Source: Sanderia malayensis (taxonomy: Eukaryota > Cnidaria > Scyphozoa > Semaeostomeae > Pelagiidae). From it: a stretch of DNA of 64,000 bases. Of the stretch, positions 23,681 to 36,094 are shown piece by piece. Numbering within the stretch: the stretch's first letter is position 1; each line of letters opens with the position of its first letter. The position numbers and the translations under genes were made by a program. The DNA is taken from positions 930,001-994,000 of the forward strand of contig RQOL01000660.1 of NCBI GenBank assembly GCA_013076295.1, written 5' to 3'. The notes beneath the pieces are model-generated. The model saw only the letters and a list, made by a program, of their open reading frames with translations. It had not been told where the DNA came from and did no database searches.

Positions 23681-24844
23681 AAATCAATTGGATCCCTGAT
23701 TGTTAATCCAGAAACAGATACTATTTTAGCTTCTGCTTATGACTACACAATGTCTGGAGACCAATTGATTCATTCAATTGTTGTTTGTATTGACCTAATT
23801 GCTAAACATCAAGGAGGAGGTGCCTTGAAGCACCCAGTCATCAGAGGCACACCCAGGAGTTCTACTCTTACCTACCCCTCCTTCGGCATCCCCGGATGTA
23901 TTGAAGCATAGTTTTATATACAATTTTATTAGTTTTATTTATGTCCATCCTGAATGCCACCTGATATTTCACTAGCTGTGTCTGTTGTTATTAGCAATAT
24001 CTCATGAAATACCCAATCATCAATGAAGCATCCGACAGCCTCGTTTACACCTTGCCCGGCTGTTTATTTTTTCTGCGCGCATGCTCCGTACAAGCTCTGA
24101 CTTATTTGCCTTCTACGCGCATGTATTATCAAAATCGCGCGAACATGTTGTCACCAGGCAACGCATAACGTGCACATAGAAGTTTCTTTGTGTTTGGCGT
24201 TTGTATAAAGTAAAGAACGTGAAGGAAAGCTTCATAACTGTAATCTGTGTTACGTGTGAAACCCAGGTCTTTTCATTTTCACCGATAACAACGCCACCAT
24301 TACGATACAGGATGCCAATTCTGGTGTGTTAACAGACAAAGCAAGGGGGCTTAAAATCGTTTCCTTAGGACAAGTTTGTCTTGTCAATGCGAAAAATTGA
24401 ACCAAAAAGTCATCAACCCAAAATGCAATGCAAGTTAATTATTTATATCATTTTGTAAGATTATATGCTTAAAGATCATCATACTTTAAAGAGTCTAAAA
24501 ATCAATTATAATTCCAATAATCATTTCTTTAAAGCAAAGAAGTACGATGTTCAACTAACAATAGTTTGGGACTTGCCCATCCAACCACTGCAAACCAAAC
24601 ATAATAAAGATACGGATGAGAAGGTTACAGTTATGTTAAATCAAAAGTAAAATGTATTAAAGATTTTTTACCCTTTGCAAGAAACTGTCCAAAAGGCTTT
24701 GCATTATTTTTGCTAAATGGGATCGACTTTTTTCTTGCAAACGGGCCTGCATCTCAGGTATTAAAAATCAGAAGCAACTTGAAAACAAAACAATCACGTG
24801 ATAAAAAGTTTCAAAGATTTTTAAGAACAACTGTTTGTTGCAAG
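23681..24844. other. 3' flank of Hint-gene copy 3
   Basis: No gene is recognised. From about 24410 it resembles the 3' flank of copy 1, and from 24705 that of copy 2. It probably includes the 3' UTR of copy 3. A small patch near 24060-24130 (GCGCATG, TTATTTGCCTTYT) recurs near 39340-39400 as a dispersed repeat. Confidence 0.5.
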
Positions 24845-27800
24845 TTAATTAGTTTCCTCAGGATCATCTGGATGTTGTTCATGGTAGTTCTTTAACCATT
24901 CCTCTGATGGCGCCGTGAGTGACTTTACATAGTCTCCACCTTTACCTTCGATGTAAACCTGTGCAGGCGGTTTTGGATCTGGAGGGTCTCTCCCGAAAAT
25001 CATTAAAAGCACCATTGCAACTATTCCGACAATAGAAGCAACTTGTCCAATAACTGGTAAGCATTGAACTTCCACGAAAAGACCAATTGCACCGGTCAGT
25101 GTGACAATAGCAAATGATGCACCCTGAAAAGTGAAAAATACCAAATCAACATTCTATGAAAAATCACTTTGCTTAAAGGGAATATGCAAAGATAAAAGGC
25201 TCTGTTTAAAAATAGATCGATGAGAACCGGAAGAGAATGCAAAATGGCAACAACAACAGGCCTAATCTTCCCTTTCGCTTCTTTGGTTGGTTAATAAACC
25301 AAATCTATTTTTAGCAGTTGCGAAAGCACGCCTTTTAACCTTGCACATTCCCTTTAAAAGATTTATTTTGGGTAATTCAAAGATAAACATAAATCTAAAT
25401 TTTCATGCCATATTCCAAGTGATTACCTGGATAATGTCAAGGACTTTTACAGGGACTGATGCTCCAGTTTTGAAGTCGTTGTATATTTGGAACCCGAGAA
25501 GAACACACCCTGCTGCACTTGCTATTACACCACAAACTTCAGCCAGTTTACCAGCAGTTTTGAACATTTTGCCCCATTTTGTTGTCATGACTTCCACGTC
25601 TCCTTCTGTCGCTTGCACTGCCCTAGCAACTGCTTCATTAGTTGTCAGCTCAACACCTAGGAAAGATATTTCAAATTTTATCGACACACTGAATCGCAGA
25701 CTTGCACGATGAGTGTATATAGTTTGAGCATAGATGTTTGTTTTGTGAAGGAATGGTATAAGCGTACCTTCAACGGCAGACCCTCCTTCTGTGATCAGTG
25801 TTCTGTAACCAGTCAAAATTGCTTCGTCAGATGTGACTGTCATAAAGTTCATCATCCAGTCAAACGTTTGTTGACCCAACTTACAAGCCTCATCGAAATA
25901 CCCAAGCATTTTAGGTCCAACTGTTGCAAATGCTTTAAGTGCCATTGAAACGGTGTCTGCGATCAAAGCAACCTTTGCTTCAGTTGGAAGATTATCCCAT
26001 CCCATGAATGCCATAACAGTAGAAATAATGCCAAGACCATAGAAGGCAAGTGACAAGCAAGAGCTTAGCGCATTCCATGCCTTTGCTACATTGGGATGCC
26101 CATCCATCCACTTCTTAGCAGCTCCGAAAAATCTTTCCCATTGCGTACCAAATTCTTTAATATAGAATGATATTACATGTGTTGCATCAGTGACCATTTG
26201 TGCCAAACCAGCAGATACGAACTCTTCCATTGAAATCCCATAGGCATCTGCATAGTCCTGTAACTGTGATTTGTATTCATTTATCAACTCTTTTGTTCCC
26301 TCATCTCCACCAGCAAGAATTTCAGTGATCAGTTGCCCCAACAAATCCCCAATGATTTCCGTCATCATTTCCTCCACACTTTCATTACCATCAAAGTAGT
26401 CAGAACTCAATCCAAGACGTTTTGTTAGTACAGTACAGTAGAAATCTGCGGCGTAATTCTGGTCTGGATTATCAGGGCGAGGTTCATCTGTAAGGCAATA
26501 GAGCACCATAGATTGCTTTTGGACTTTGGTCATATCTTGGTTAACATGTGTAAGCAAGGCAAAGTTGTTGAGTTGTTCATCTGTTGTGATATAAGCATAA
26601 AGCTCTTCTGCCCAGCCTGCTCCCCCTTTTTCTGACTCAACGTAATCTTTAATCCGGGGCAGCTGTTCGAGGTATGCTTCCCTGGCAAGCTTGTTGTTAG
26701 CCATGTTGTATTCAGGGTCCCGGGATAAGCAGCCTTCATCGTTTCCGGCCCAAAAATACAACAGCTTGTTGTTCATCTCTTCTGTGAAGTTGTCTTCGAA
26801 TGTGGAATCTTGTGACAATGCATTCATGAGATAGGCATTGGCAAAACGGTTGCCAAAGAATTCAGGGTATGCATCTGCAACCTCTTGTTCATTGGCATTA
26901 AGAGTAGGTTTGACTGTACCCAGAATATCATGCAAGTCATCTTCATTCATATCATACTTCATGCATTTCTGCACCAATGAAAATGTCAGGTCGTGCATCA
27001 GCTGTGGATCTGGTGGTGTCAGTAAGAAGAGATCTTCGACATTTAGTTCGGCATCCTTGGCCCTCTGCATTTTGTAAGCCATTGCTGTTGGAAGGATCTC
27101 TGTCTTTACTTGTTTCATGTCATGGATGGAGCTTTTCAAACTTTCTTCTCTTGCAATGTCAAGAAGCTGTTGACCAGAACTAGTGCGATCAAATTCTCCT
27201 TTCCACTCGTACTTCTTGCCAATGAATTCTGGATCATACTTATCATAAGTGATGCAATAGCCAGAAAATGTGTGATAATTCCAGCTGAATGTGCCATATA
27301 ATTTGATGTATCCAACAACTGACATGAACTTGGTTTTTACATTAACATCAACTACAAGATTACCACTCTCATCTTCAGTGAATTGCACGCTGTGGTCCAA
27401 GTCATTCAATTGAGTCAACATTGGCAACAGGCTAATTTTGGCAATTGTGGAGACTGAACCTTCATCAACACTTGTTCCCATTTCTAACTCGCCAAGGTAG
27501 CTCCACTCTGGGTCCTCTTTTGCTCTTTCCCCATTTGTTTCAATGATTTCTTTGCCTCGGTAATGTTTGTAAATGTTTGAATTTACCACAGCTTCAAAGT
27601 CAGATGTCTGCCGGGAGTTCTCATCATCTCTGTTTTGGGTAATGGAGATGCGTCCCTTGGCCGAAAGTTTTGTCGGAGAAAACTTGATAACTCCGTGCTC
27701 CCACAGCCCATTAGAGACGGGTCTTGTCCACAGCAAATTCCTCTTGTCCACAAAGGTTGCTATGTGAACATACTGACCATCAAGAAAGAAGTGACCTTTG

Positions 27801-30800
27801 ATAAGATCCATCTTTTGCGGCATGGAATAAGAACCATAACATTGATCACCAGACTGGTACTTCAAATCCATTTGTGGAAGTGTATAATCTTGAGCTTGAA
27901 ATTTCTTTGCTTTTTTGGGAACCATTGTTACACGCTTTTCGCAAAGTGCGAGAATCGCTTTAGCAGGAGCAGGCCCCATTATCTTCTCCAGGGATGGACC
28001 AAGTTTCTTGAGACGTTCTTTCACTTTCATTTGATCTTTGCGTGGGATGTTTGTCATTCCATCAGAAACTCGTTGTATTGTGATCTCTGGGTAGTTCTGG
28101 CAGACCAGATATCCATTGGCATGATATGAACGAGGGCCCTCTCTTGTGTGAACTCCATAGAATCTTGTTCCAGCAGGATACTTCTTTGTTCTGATCATGT
28201 TCACTTTCACCCATTCATATTCTATGTTGCCATTGTTGATGCTCTTGATCTTTCGTACATAATCTCCTGGCTCTAATTGGCCGATATCAAGCCAATCATT
28301 TTCTTCTCTTGCTACACGTGGATCAATTGCTCTCCAACCATCATGTGTCCAAAATGGATGACAGGCCAAAAAGGAGGGAACATCATCATTGAAGCCGAAT
28401 GCCAGTATTTCGTGCTGAGCTGTTAATCCTGGTTTCTCGGAGGAAACTATGCCAGTGTTTCCATGCCATCCAACAATCCTGTCATTTTCTTGCAAATGCT
28501 CTATGGAAATGTGTCTGTTATTTTCCAGAAGAACCGTTGTACCTGCTATGAAGCATCCACCGCCATCGTAATACGGACAGTATTCATTTCGGTTTCCCGA
28601 AACACTCGAGCTTGTGCGCAGACCAAATTCTTTGGGTCCATAGTCGATCCATTGTTCTACCTTTTCTCCGTAGTATGTTATGGTGTGTTGACAATTGATA
28701 ATTCCTCCTGTGACAGGGTGCTGGATAGTATTATAATACACAGTTGTTTTGTTGATTGCACCCTGAACACTGCCGAGGTATGGATCACTTTTGAGCCATG
28801 CTTCGACAAACAGCAAATGGTTGTCTTTTTTTACAAATCTGATGACGGGTTGCATAAGTTCAGGGCTGCTGTACTCTTCCCATTTGTCTGCAATTTCGTT
28901 GATTTTGGTGGATCCCATGATACTTAACATGAAGTATTTCATTTGAACTGGCATCAGTACCTCAGTGTTAAGTTGTTTCACAATCGTTCCAATAATGTAA
29001 ACTTCATTCAGAAGAATTTGTTCCAACTTTGGTAGCCAAGTGTCCTTGTCATCGTAATAGGGCTTGAATCCACGTTGAAAAACATCTTCTGCCAGCAAAC
29101 CTCTTCCCATTGCTGCCCCTTCGTCTCCTTCAATCAAACTTGTCCAATAATCCTGTGACTTGTCTCCTTTGGTTGTATTAGAGAAGTTGAAGCTGTAGAC
29201 CTGTTAGCATAATTGGACAATCTTTGTATCCATACAAATTACGTTAACCATTAATTGAGAAAATGATCAACGACAATTTACACTATTAAGCTTTTTTGAG
29301 AACGGCTTAATTGTGTAAATTAACCTAGTTTTTATCTTTAATCGAATATAAAAGTGCGAGCTTTTGAAGATAACTCTTAAACACTGGAAAAGTAGCCAAA
29401 ATTAAGGAGACAGAATGTTGCCCAAGAACTTCTTTGTGCATTTTCTTAATTTGAATTCTTCGAGATACTCTATGTCTTACCTTTGAGATACTTCTTGAAA
29501 TAAGTGAAATAGCAAGTCTATCTCTCTCGTAACTGAAGGAATTACCACCCCAAGTTGCGTGTTCATAGCCTTTTTGAAAAATAGCGCTATGCGTATCATA
29601 TCCAGCATACTTTATGGAATCATCCAAGATATCTTGCATAGTGCTGCTTGGAATCGTTTGATACGTATCAGCTATTGTCAACATCTTTTCCAAGGAAAGG
29701 TATTGCTCGTCAAATACGCTAGTCATGATAAAAATGAGTTAATTTATAGTTAAAGAGTGACTGCATTTTAATGTGAACCTTCTACGGGCCCTGGTGTGAC
29801 ACACCATATTAACTTAATGTCGTCGTCCTTTCAAGAATAAGAATTTAATAAAATGAAGCGATCGTTATAAATTTTAATTTCCTCTACGAAATGCTTAGTC
29901 CTCCCGAAAAGATTAGAAAGATGTTTCCTTTAAGCTTTTCTCTGCAGAAATGAAAACAAGTGGCTTCCAAATTCATTGTCGTAATTTAGATGTTGTCTTT
30001 TATGGGTTGCGTTCCAGATTCGGGGTATGAGGAACGATGACAATTATTGGGGTACTGTGGTATTGGGGTTTTAATTTTAACAAGAGAAATAAAAGTATTT
30101 ATAGCTACCACACTAATTAAACCAAAGTAATGATGATACAATCAGACAGATAGTACAGTGAATTGCTTACCTCTGTGCTTTGCTTTGTTGTTCAGCCGTC
30201 AAGCTTTCTCCACCAGTCATTTTGCCAAGTGTCATCAGAGGCCAATCTGGAGGTGAACCTTTAAAAAGACGATAATCAACATCAAACACTTGAATTTATG
30301 TCAACAAGAAAGCACAATAGATATATTAGAAATTAGATTTTGCAATTTTTGAAAGATTAGTTTTTTAAGTACATTAATCCACAAAAATTTCGGACGGTTT
30401 AATTTTCGGACAAATATACAGTCCGAAAATTTAACCGTCCGAATTTTTTAACATCCGAAACTTTTGCCGTCCGAAAATTTTACTACCAATAAACTATACA
30501 TAAAAGTTGCGAAGTATATTTCTTTATATTTCCGATATGTTTTGTTGACCAAGCAAAAAGTTGGAAAGTGACTGCTATGTCCTGTACAGGTAGAAACGAA
30601 ATAGAAATAGCAAGCAAGTGTGAAAATACTTGGCTTTGTTAGCCATCACTTAAAAATGCATGCCAGGCTTAGTCAAACAGAAAACTCTATAAAAGAGCCA
30701 ACGTTTTCTTCAGGGCATCCAATACGAATATAGCAGGATTCTTCTCATCATTTGACTAGCTTGATTGATCCTCGTCGTCAATATGATCATCATCAAGCGT

Positions 30801-31254
30801 GTGTGGCTATGGTTCATCTGAGAATTCCCCAGTTTCATTATCGACTTTCCTCGACTTCGATTCAAACTAGAACTGTATTCATGTACTCAATCATTAGCGT
30901 TGTGTGTTTTTTTGAAGATCTCGTTGTTATGTTGTTTTATAAACCTTGAAGATACTATCCGAAAGTCCTTCGAGTCTCTTTACATTTTGTCCGAAATTTT
31001 TGTCCGAAATCAGGATTTTTCAGTCCAAAATTTTCTGTCCAAAAATTAAACGTCCGAAATTAAACCATCCGAAAATTTTTGGGGATTAATGTAGGCTTTT
31101 TCCGTGCATGAACACGGCATAATTTTACTTAAATAATTTTGAATCCTATTAAGTAACTTTATATATGAAAAGTAAGGAAAAATTAAGTTCCCTTACCTTT
31201 GGCCATTGGTGCAGAGTTAAGAACACAACAGCAACGATGCTCTCTCGACGCCAT
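24845..31254 (-). CDS. Large Hint-domain protein with C-terminal hydrophobic segments, copy 3
   Basis: Six exons: 31254-31197, 30258-30171, 29718-29481, 29200-25768, 25656-25427 and 25123-24845, about 1441 residues, with the same phases as the other copies. It is the most divergent copy at the N-terminal side. Exon 3 has YDTHSAIFQKGYEHATWGGN, and the 60 residues before the Hint Cys differ strongly from copies 1 and 2 and are shorter. The Hint domain is at 28555-28094. Downstream it is close to copy 2. Intron 1 holds a 720-bp transposon (30372-31091). Intron 2 lacks the MITE of the other copies, and part of it is inverted. Intron 4 (25657-25767) is again 111 nt, in frame and stop-free. Exons are open throughout, so the gene looks intact. 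I do not recognise the complete protein. Confidence 0.8.
28094..28555 (-). other. Hint domain of copy 3
   Basis: CFIAGT follows a DGGG linker. The CHPFWTHDGW and HANGYLVCQN blocks are unchanged. A few differences occur: EKPGLTAQHEILAFG against EKTGPTAQHEIMAFG, and VPSFLAC against APFFLAC. All motif residues proposed for catalysis are kept in the three copies. Confidence 0.8.
30372..31091. mobile_element. 720-bp TA-flanked DNA transposon in intron 1 of copy 3
   Basis: The ends are inverted: CATTAATCCACAAAAATTTC at the left and the matching GAAAATTTTTGGGGATTAATG at the right, with TA on both sides. Both subterminal regions repeat GTCCGAAA and its complement. The matching intron of copies 1 and 2 (CTCAAGTACGATTTTTCCG) has no insert, so the empty site is visible. 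TA targets fit the Tc1/mariner superfamily; the 720 bp encode no transposase. Confidence 0.85.
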
Positions 31255-32391
31255 GCTTTAAAACGTCTTCGTGCTGAAAAAAAGATTTGTAAAAACATCT
31301 TATGTAATAATGAATTGATATTTACTGGTAAAAGAAATGGCAAAACTGTTAAAAAACTTCCTTAGCTGTTCTCAAAATGTCGTGGATGAAAGTTTCTCAA
31401 CTGAAATCTGATTTTTCCGTGAGATATCACATAATTCTTTTTTTTTTTTGGTTAGCACATTTCCAAAGTTATTAGCTTCTGTTGGTGATTGACCGAACAA
31501 TCTTTTGCCAGTGTATGTTCCTTTAAGATACCCCTACAGCTATAAGTTCTTTGTTTTTTTATATCAATAAAGCCTCGCTTACTGATTTTAGACCCAAAAA
31601 TATTTGCGAAGTCTGACGTGTATTTTACGAGTTATAACGTGGGAAAGTGTCGATATTTCGCCACTTTCGCCATCTATTTGAAATACCTTTAGGAATGGGC
31701 GAATCCATTATGATATGACTGTTGGAAGCCCTTTTTCCCCGTACTGAAGTAATAAGTTTGACACAGGGATACCATGCTGGGATTTTTTATTTTTGATCAG
31801 CCAATTGCTGTAAAATTGAAATTTCTATGCAATGACTGTCCAATCGTGCAATTTAATATCAGTTCGGTGGCTCTTTTAATGAAATCTGAAGCCTTTTAAC
31901 AGCTGTCTTTAAATTTGCCACATCTTTTTGCAGGAGGCGTAATACAACTATTAATCATAAAAAGAATCCTTTCCAGAAGCCAGATTTCAACATAATCGAA
32001 AGGTACGTCACTAATTATTAAAATGATTGTTAATTCACTGAACAACTCGCCTGAGAGGAACAGATTATGAAATTTTGTTCAGAGCTGGTAAGATACTCTC
32101 AGTATTTACAAAGACCCAATTTGATACTGCCTAAGGGCTCATGCAGCCAAAATGACCTATAGTTTTTTAAAGTATGGAGTTCAATGTGCATATCAACATG
32201 ATGTGCATATCAACAAGCCGCAAGTAGAATTTGATAAGAGTTTGTAGTTTTCGGTTATTCATTGTCAATATAGGGAATTTGGTCAACTTTTGTTAAAGAA
32301 ATAAGCCCGCTTTTGACGTCAGAATGATGCGCAATCCCAGACCCCTTTGCGTACTTGGGCTAACAAAACCATGTAGATAGGATATAAGATA

Positions 32392-33112
32392 CACTAGAGT
32401 GCGCACTCCAATCGACGCATACAAAAGTTGAAGCATTGGTCGGCCTTCTTGTTGCAGGCTCGCGGATGGAATTTACGGTCTGAAGCCTTATAATTCAAAT
32501 GTAAAATACGTGGATATTATTATTGCTGAAGATCAAATTTTTTTCTCAAATGTTCCTAAAATCATGCGTCGGCGAATTTGTATTGTACGGAAGCCGTCTA
32601 AACGGAGTAAATTAGATACCAATCGACAGGCAATTACTTCCTGAGTACGAATCTGCAATAACATTTGTGGAATGCTCCCGCATTTAAAAGCGACGTCCCC
32701 TTTTATTGGGGCCTAACACAAAAAAATCACCCATCGGCGGCGACTCAAGGTGGGCGCAAGTAAAAATAATGCTAAAATCTTTTAAATACGGGGTTTTCCG
32801 CAAATATTATTAAAGATTCGTACTCAGGAGGTCATTGCCGATCGATTGATATCTAATTTACCCCATTTGGGGGTCGTCCATAAAATGGAAATCCGTCTTT
32901 CTAAAATAGTAGTAATAGCAATAAAATTTTAATATGTTGAGCCGACTATGATATTATGAGGGTTCCAATCTTTATTTTAGGTTAAGCAATCGTAATATCC
33001 ATGTAATTCTTATTCAAAGTAAAAGGGTTCAGACCGTGAAATTCTCAAATGAGCCTCCAACAAGATGGCGTCCCAACTGCGTCACCGCGCTGGGCCGATT
33101 CGCACTCTAGTG
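32392..33112. mobile_element. 721-bp TA-flanked element with an internal inverted repeat
   Basis: The terminal inverted repeats are CACTAGAGTGCG and CGCACTCTAGTG with TA on both sides. A second, imperfect inverted repeat lies inside (about 32610-32670 against 32810-32870, words GATACCAATCGA and TCGATTGATATC). It sits where the 5' flanks of copies 2 and 3 lose homology, so it is an insertion specific to the copy 3 unit. There is no coding capacity. Confidence 0.75.
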
Positions 33113-33399
33113 TATATTAATTTAATTTAATTTCATAATAATGACATGCTACATATACATAGCGTCGTTATAAATAACTACAAACTACCAAGCAAAACAA
33201 ACTAAAACAAACTAATAAACATAACATCGATATAAACTAAAACTAAAGATTAGAAGATGCTAGAAAAAGGCAACTACTCTGCCAACTAAGTGTCAACTAA
33301 GTGTGTATGTTTTATCTTATCTCTATGGCTAAAGCAAGCCGGCCTGATATTCGTCAATAATTATGCAATTTAAAATATGAAAACAATTACTAAGTGTCA
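33113..33399. other. AT-rich spacer specific to the copy 3 unit
   Basis: Simple A-rich sequence with repeated ACTAAAACAAACT words. It ends at 33345, where homology to 18000-18056 resumes (AAGCCGGCCT). Nothing functional is seen. Confidence 0.4.
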
Positions 33400-35351
33400 A
33401 AAAGGCATTTCACGGTCGATCATGTATTCTAGGGGAACCCAACAGCGCGAGTTACGCCAACACTAAATTCATCTCTCTCCATAAGTTCCGTAACTCTTCT
33501 AAAGACCTGGATCGTAACTAAACACAAAACAGTACCATGAACAAAATTTATATGAATCCATAAAGTTAATTTTTAACAGTTGCTAAAGATTTCGTAACTG
33601 GTAAGTGAATTAACCAACTATCCACAGCTTTATCGTCACAGCCGTACTCAGCACCGGGTCTTGCAAAAGGTTCTCCTTCATACGAGTTTCGACTATACGA
33701 ACTGACTACCTACTTAACATTCTTCGTCTTCCTCGCTACTCTCAACGTCTTCTTTCGTTGTCAGAGGAATTTGTCGCTCATTTCCGTAAAAAATACAAAA
33801 AATATTATTCACACTACAGTTGAGTGAACCTTAGTGTACGACGTTTATTAAGGGGTCAGCGGACTGCATGAAAAAAGTCAAAATTGCAAAATTTGAGGGT
33901 TAATAGCCAAAACGTAATACATAATTCGCAAATGTTATTTGCGCCACGTTAATCAGTGCATTGAAATCTATAGATTTATGTAAAATTTTGTTTCATTATC
34001 ACTTTAAGAAACTTTAAATCCTTTAAGAAGTTTTGAGCATCTATTTTTTTAGCTTTCTTGTTATTGAAAGATCCCGTTTTCAAGCTACTGATGAGTTGAG
34101 TGTCGAGTATCACTTTCTCATGTAGATTTTCACATATGTAGAGTATGTTATTAACGAAAATAGAAGACTGTAGCTTTTTGCTATTTGGAAATTTCTAAAT
34201 ACTTTCTGTTTTAAGACATGCAAGGAAATACATATAGACTTACCGATCTTTCGATGCGCTTAACATGAAGTGCTTTGCTTCAGGCTTTCAGCAGCTTTCG
34301 AAATTGTCGTCTGCAATGAAGCAGTTATCTACAAGCCTTTAAATACGTTTTTGGAAACAATTGAAGAAATTTGATCAACTTGTTTACCATAGTGGTTAAA
34401 ATCGCCATGTTTGTATTGCTGGCAAACTGCTGCGAATTTAATACTGTTGCTGTTAATAAATGTCAAATAATGAGTTTCCAGTTAATACTAGAAGCAAATG
34501 CACTTGAAGCTTGTTGAATTTGTGGTTTTCGGTAGAAGAACACTGGTTTTACAATCCACAATAGGAATATTAGCTACCTTAGTTGGACTTCAAGAACTAC
34601 AGATTTGCATACACAGACATTAAATTCTTTGAAGAAACTGCTGATATGTAGGGTTGTTAGTAAAGCTGAATTGACATGAATGGTTATATTTCATCATGAC
34701 AAAAGTGTTTTTTATTCCTTGAGTGCCCACAATGACCCACCACAACACTGTGATAAAACGTTTTTTATGTCACAACGAGCGATAGTGGTCGTCAATGACA
34801 GAAAAATGACTGAGAATGGCTGTAATAAGAAGCACACCGTTATGTGAAATGTTTTCAACAACTGCTTATTATGACAATGTGAAAGGTCCTTAGCAAAGCA
34901 CTTGGATCTGCAAATGATACAAGTTAACCAGGTGTTATTGGAGTATTTCTTTGGCTCCACGATCATCAAGAACTGTTAAGCCCCCCCTGTGCTGATTAGC
35001 GAGTAACAACAAGCTGATCGAAGTAGCTAGAACGACGGATGCGAAGGGACACGACTAAAGAGGGGAGTGCGATAACAATGACGTAATGGCCTCGTTATGG
35101 TGTTACGTTCTTGTACAAGTAAAGCACGTCCAACCAAATTCGTACCAGAAACTGTATCTAGTTGAGACAAAGTCACGCTGTTGTTATTATATCTTAAATT
35201 GATGATGTAAATGATTTCGATTACGTAGTGGGGTAATCCCCAAGGAGAGGGTAAGGCGTTAAGTAGTGTTGAAATTGAAGACCAATTGAGGGTCTAACTG
35301 TTCGATTTACGTATTTTAGTGTATTTAATCTTTTGATAAGTTTTATTGATA

Positions 35352-36094
35352 AGGTGTATTTAAATTCGCACTGTACTATTTTTCGCGCACCCCCGACTGC
35401 ACGAAATTAAGTACTGCGCGAAAATTGAGCTGCGCGAAAAAGGCCACGCATGCGTATAGTCCAAAGGCAAAATATCGTCATAAATTCAACGAGAAAGTAT
35501 TTTACGATATGTTTTCTCAAAAATAAGAAAAACTTTTTTATTACTTTAAATGTCAATATCATTAAAATCTTGGTCGTTGAATTTAATTTGATCCCGTTCC
35601 AGTATAGTAAGAGTTCAATTTCTCTTTCAAAATGTCGAAAACCCAGTCTGGTGCCACAGATTAAAAAATTTTCAAGACAATTGGTATTTCCAGACCACCC
35701 CACCCTGTGGTATTGGAGACCTTCTAAAGGCTATGCTTGCCACGAAGGCGTCCACTTTCCCTCCATAGTCGTAATAGTAATAAAACTTTGAAAAGCGGCT
35801 TATCTCCCTTGGCAAGTGCCCGATTACGCGATGTCCGTCGATCGTCCTTCTTGTCTTAATGTACAAAGCCATTGCATAAGGATCATAAACATTGCCTCTT
35901 TCATGTACGACTTCTAGTTTTTCGTTAAGTTTGGGCGTCCAAAATTTTCTGTCTTGGTGAAAACCACGAGATCCACACCTCTCGTGTGCGCGAATTCAAG
36001 ACTCCGCGAAAACATGAAAGATTTGTGCGCGAATTTAAAATGCGCGAGTTCAAGTACGCGCTAATTATAATACACCACGAAATTTAATACACCT
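35352..36094. mobile_element. Inverted-repeat element with GCGCGAA-rich ends and a HIRAN-like relic
   Basis: The left end AGGTGTATTTAAATTCG and the right end, read in reverse as AGGTGTATTAAATTTCG, pair. Both subterminal regions are rich in TGCGCGAA words. It lies within DNA that the partner duplication at about 22197-22428 lacks, which fits insertion. The target-site duplication is unclear. Confidence 0.6.
35672..35938 (-). pseudogene. HIRAN-like domain relic
   Basis: The frame reads ERGNVYDPYAMAL, then RVIGHLPREISRFSKFYYYY, then SPIPQGGV. The GHLPREIS core and the PQGG end match a HIRAN-type domain sequence that I recall as highly repeated in cnidarian genomes. It is short, lies inside an inverted-repeat element, has no neighbouring exons and is probably a captured or decaying fragment. 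Confidence 0.45.

Noticed and set aside
4153..31254. Bacterial contamination or recent bacterial transfer as the source of the Hint genes
   Set aside because: Each copy has five GT-AG introns, eukaryotic transposons in those introns and the same AT-rich context as neighbouring animal genes. Ancient transfer is not excluded.
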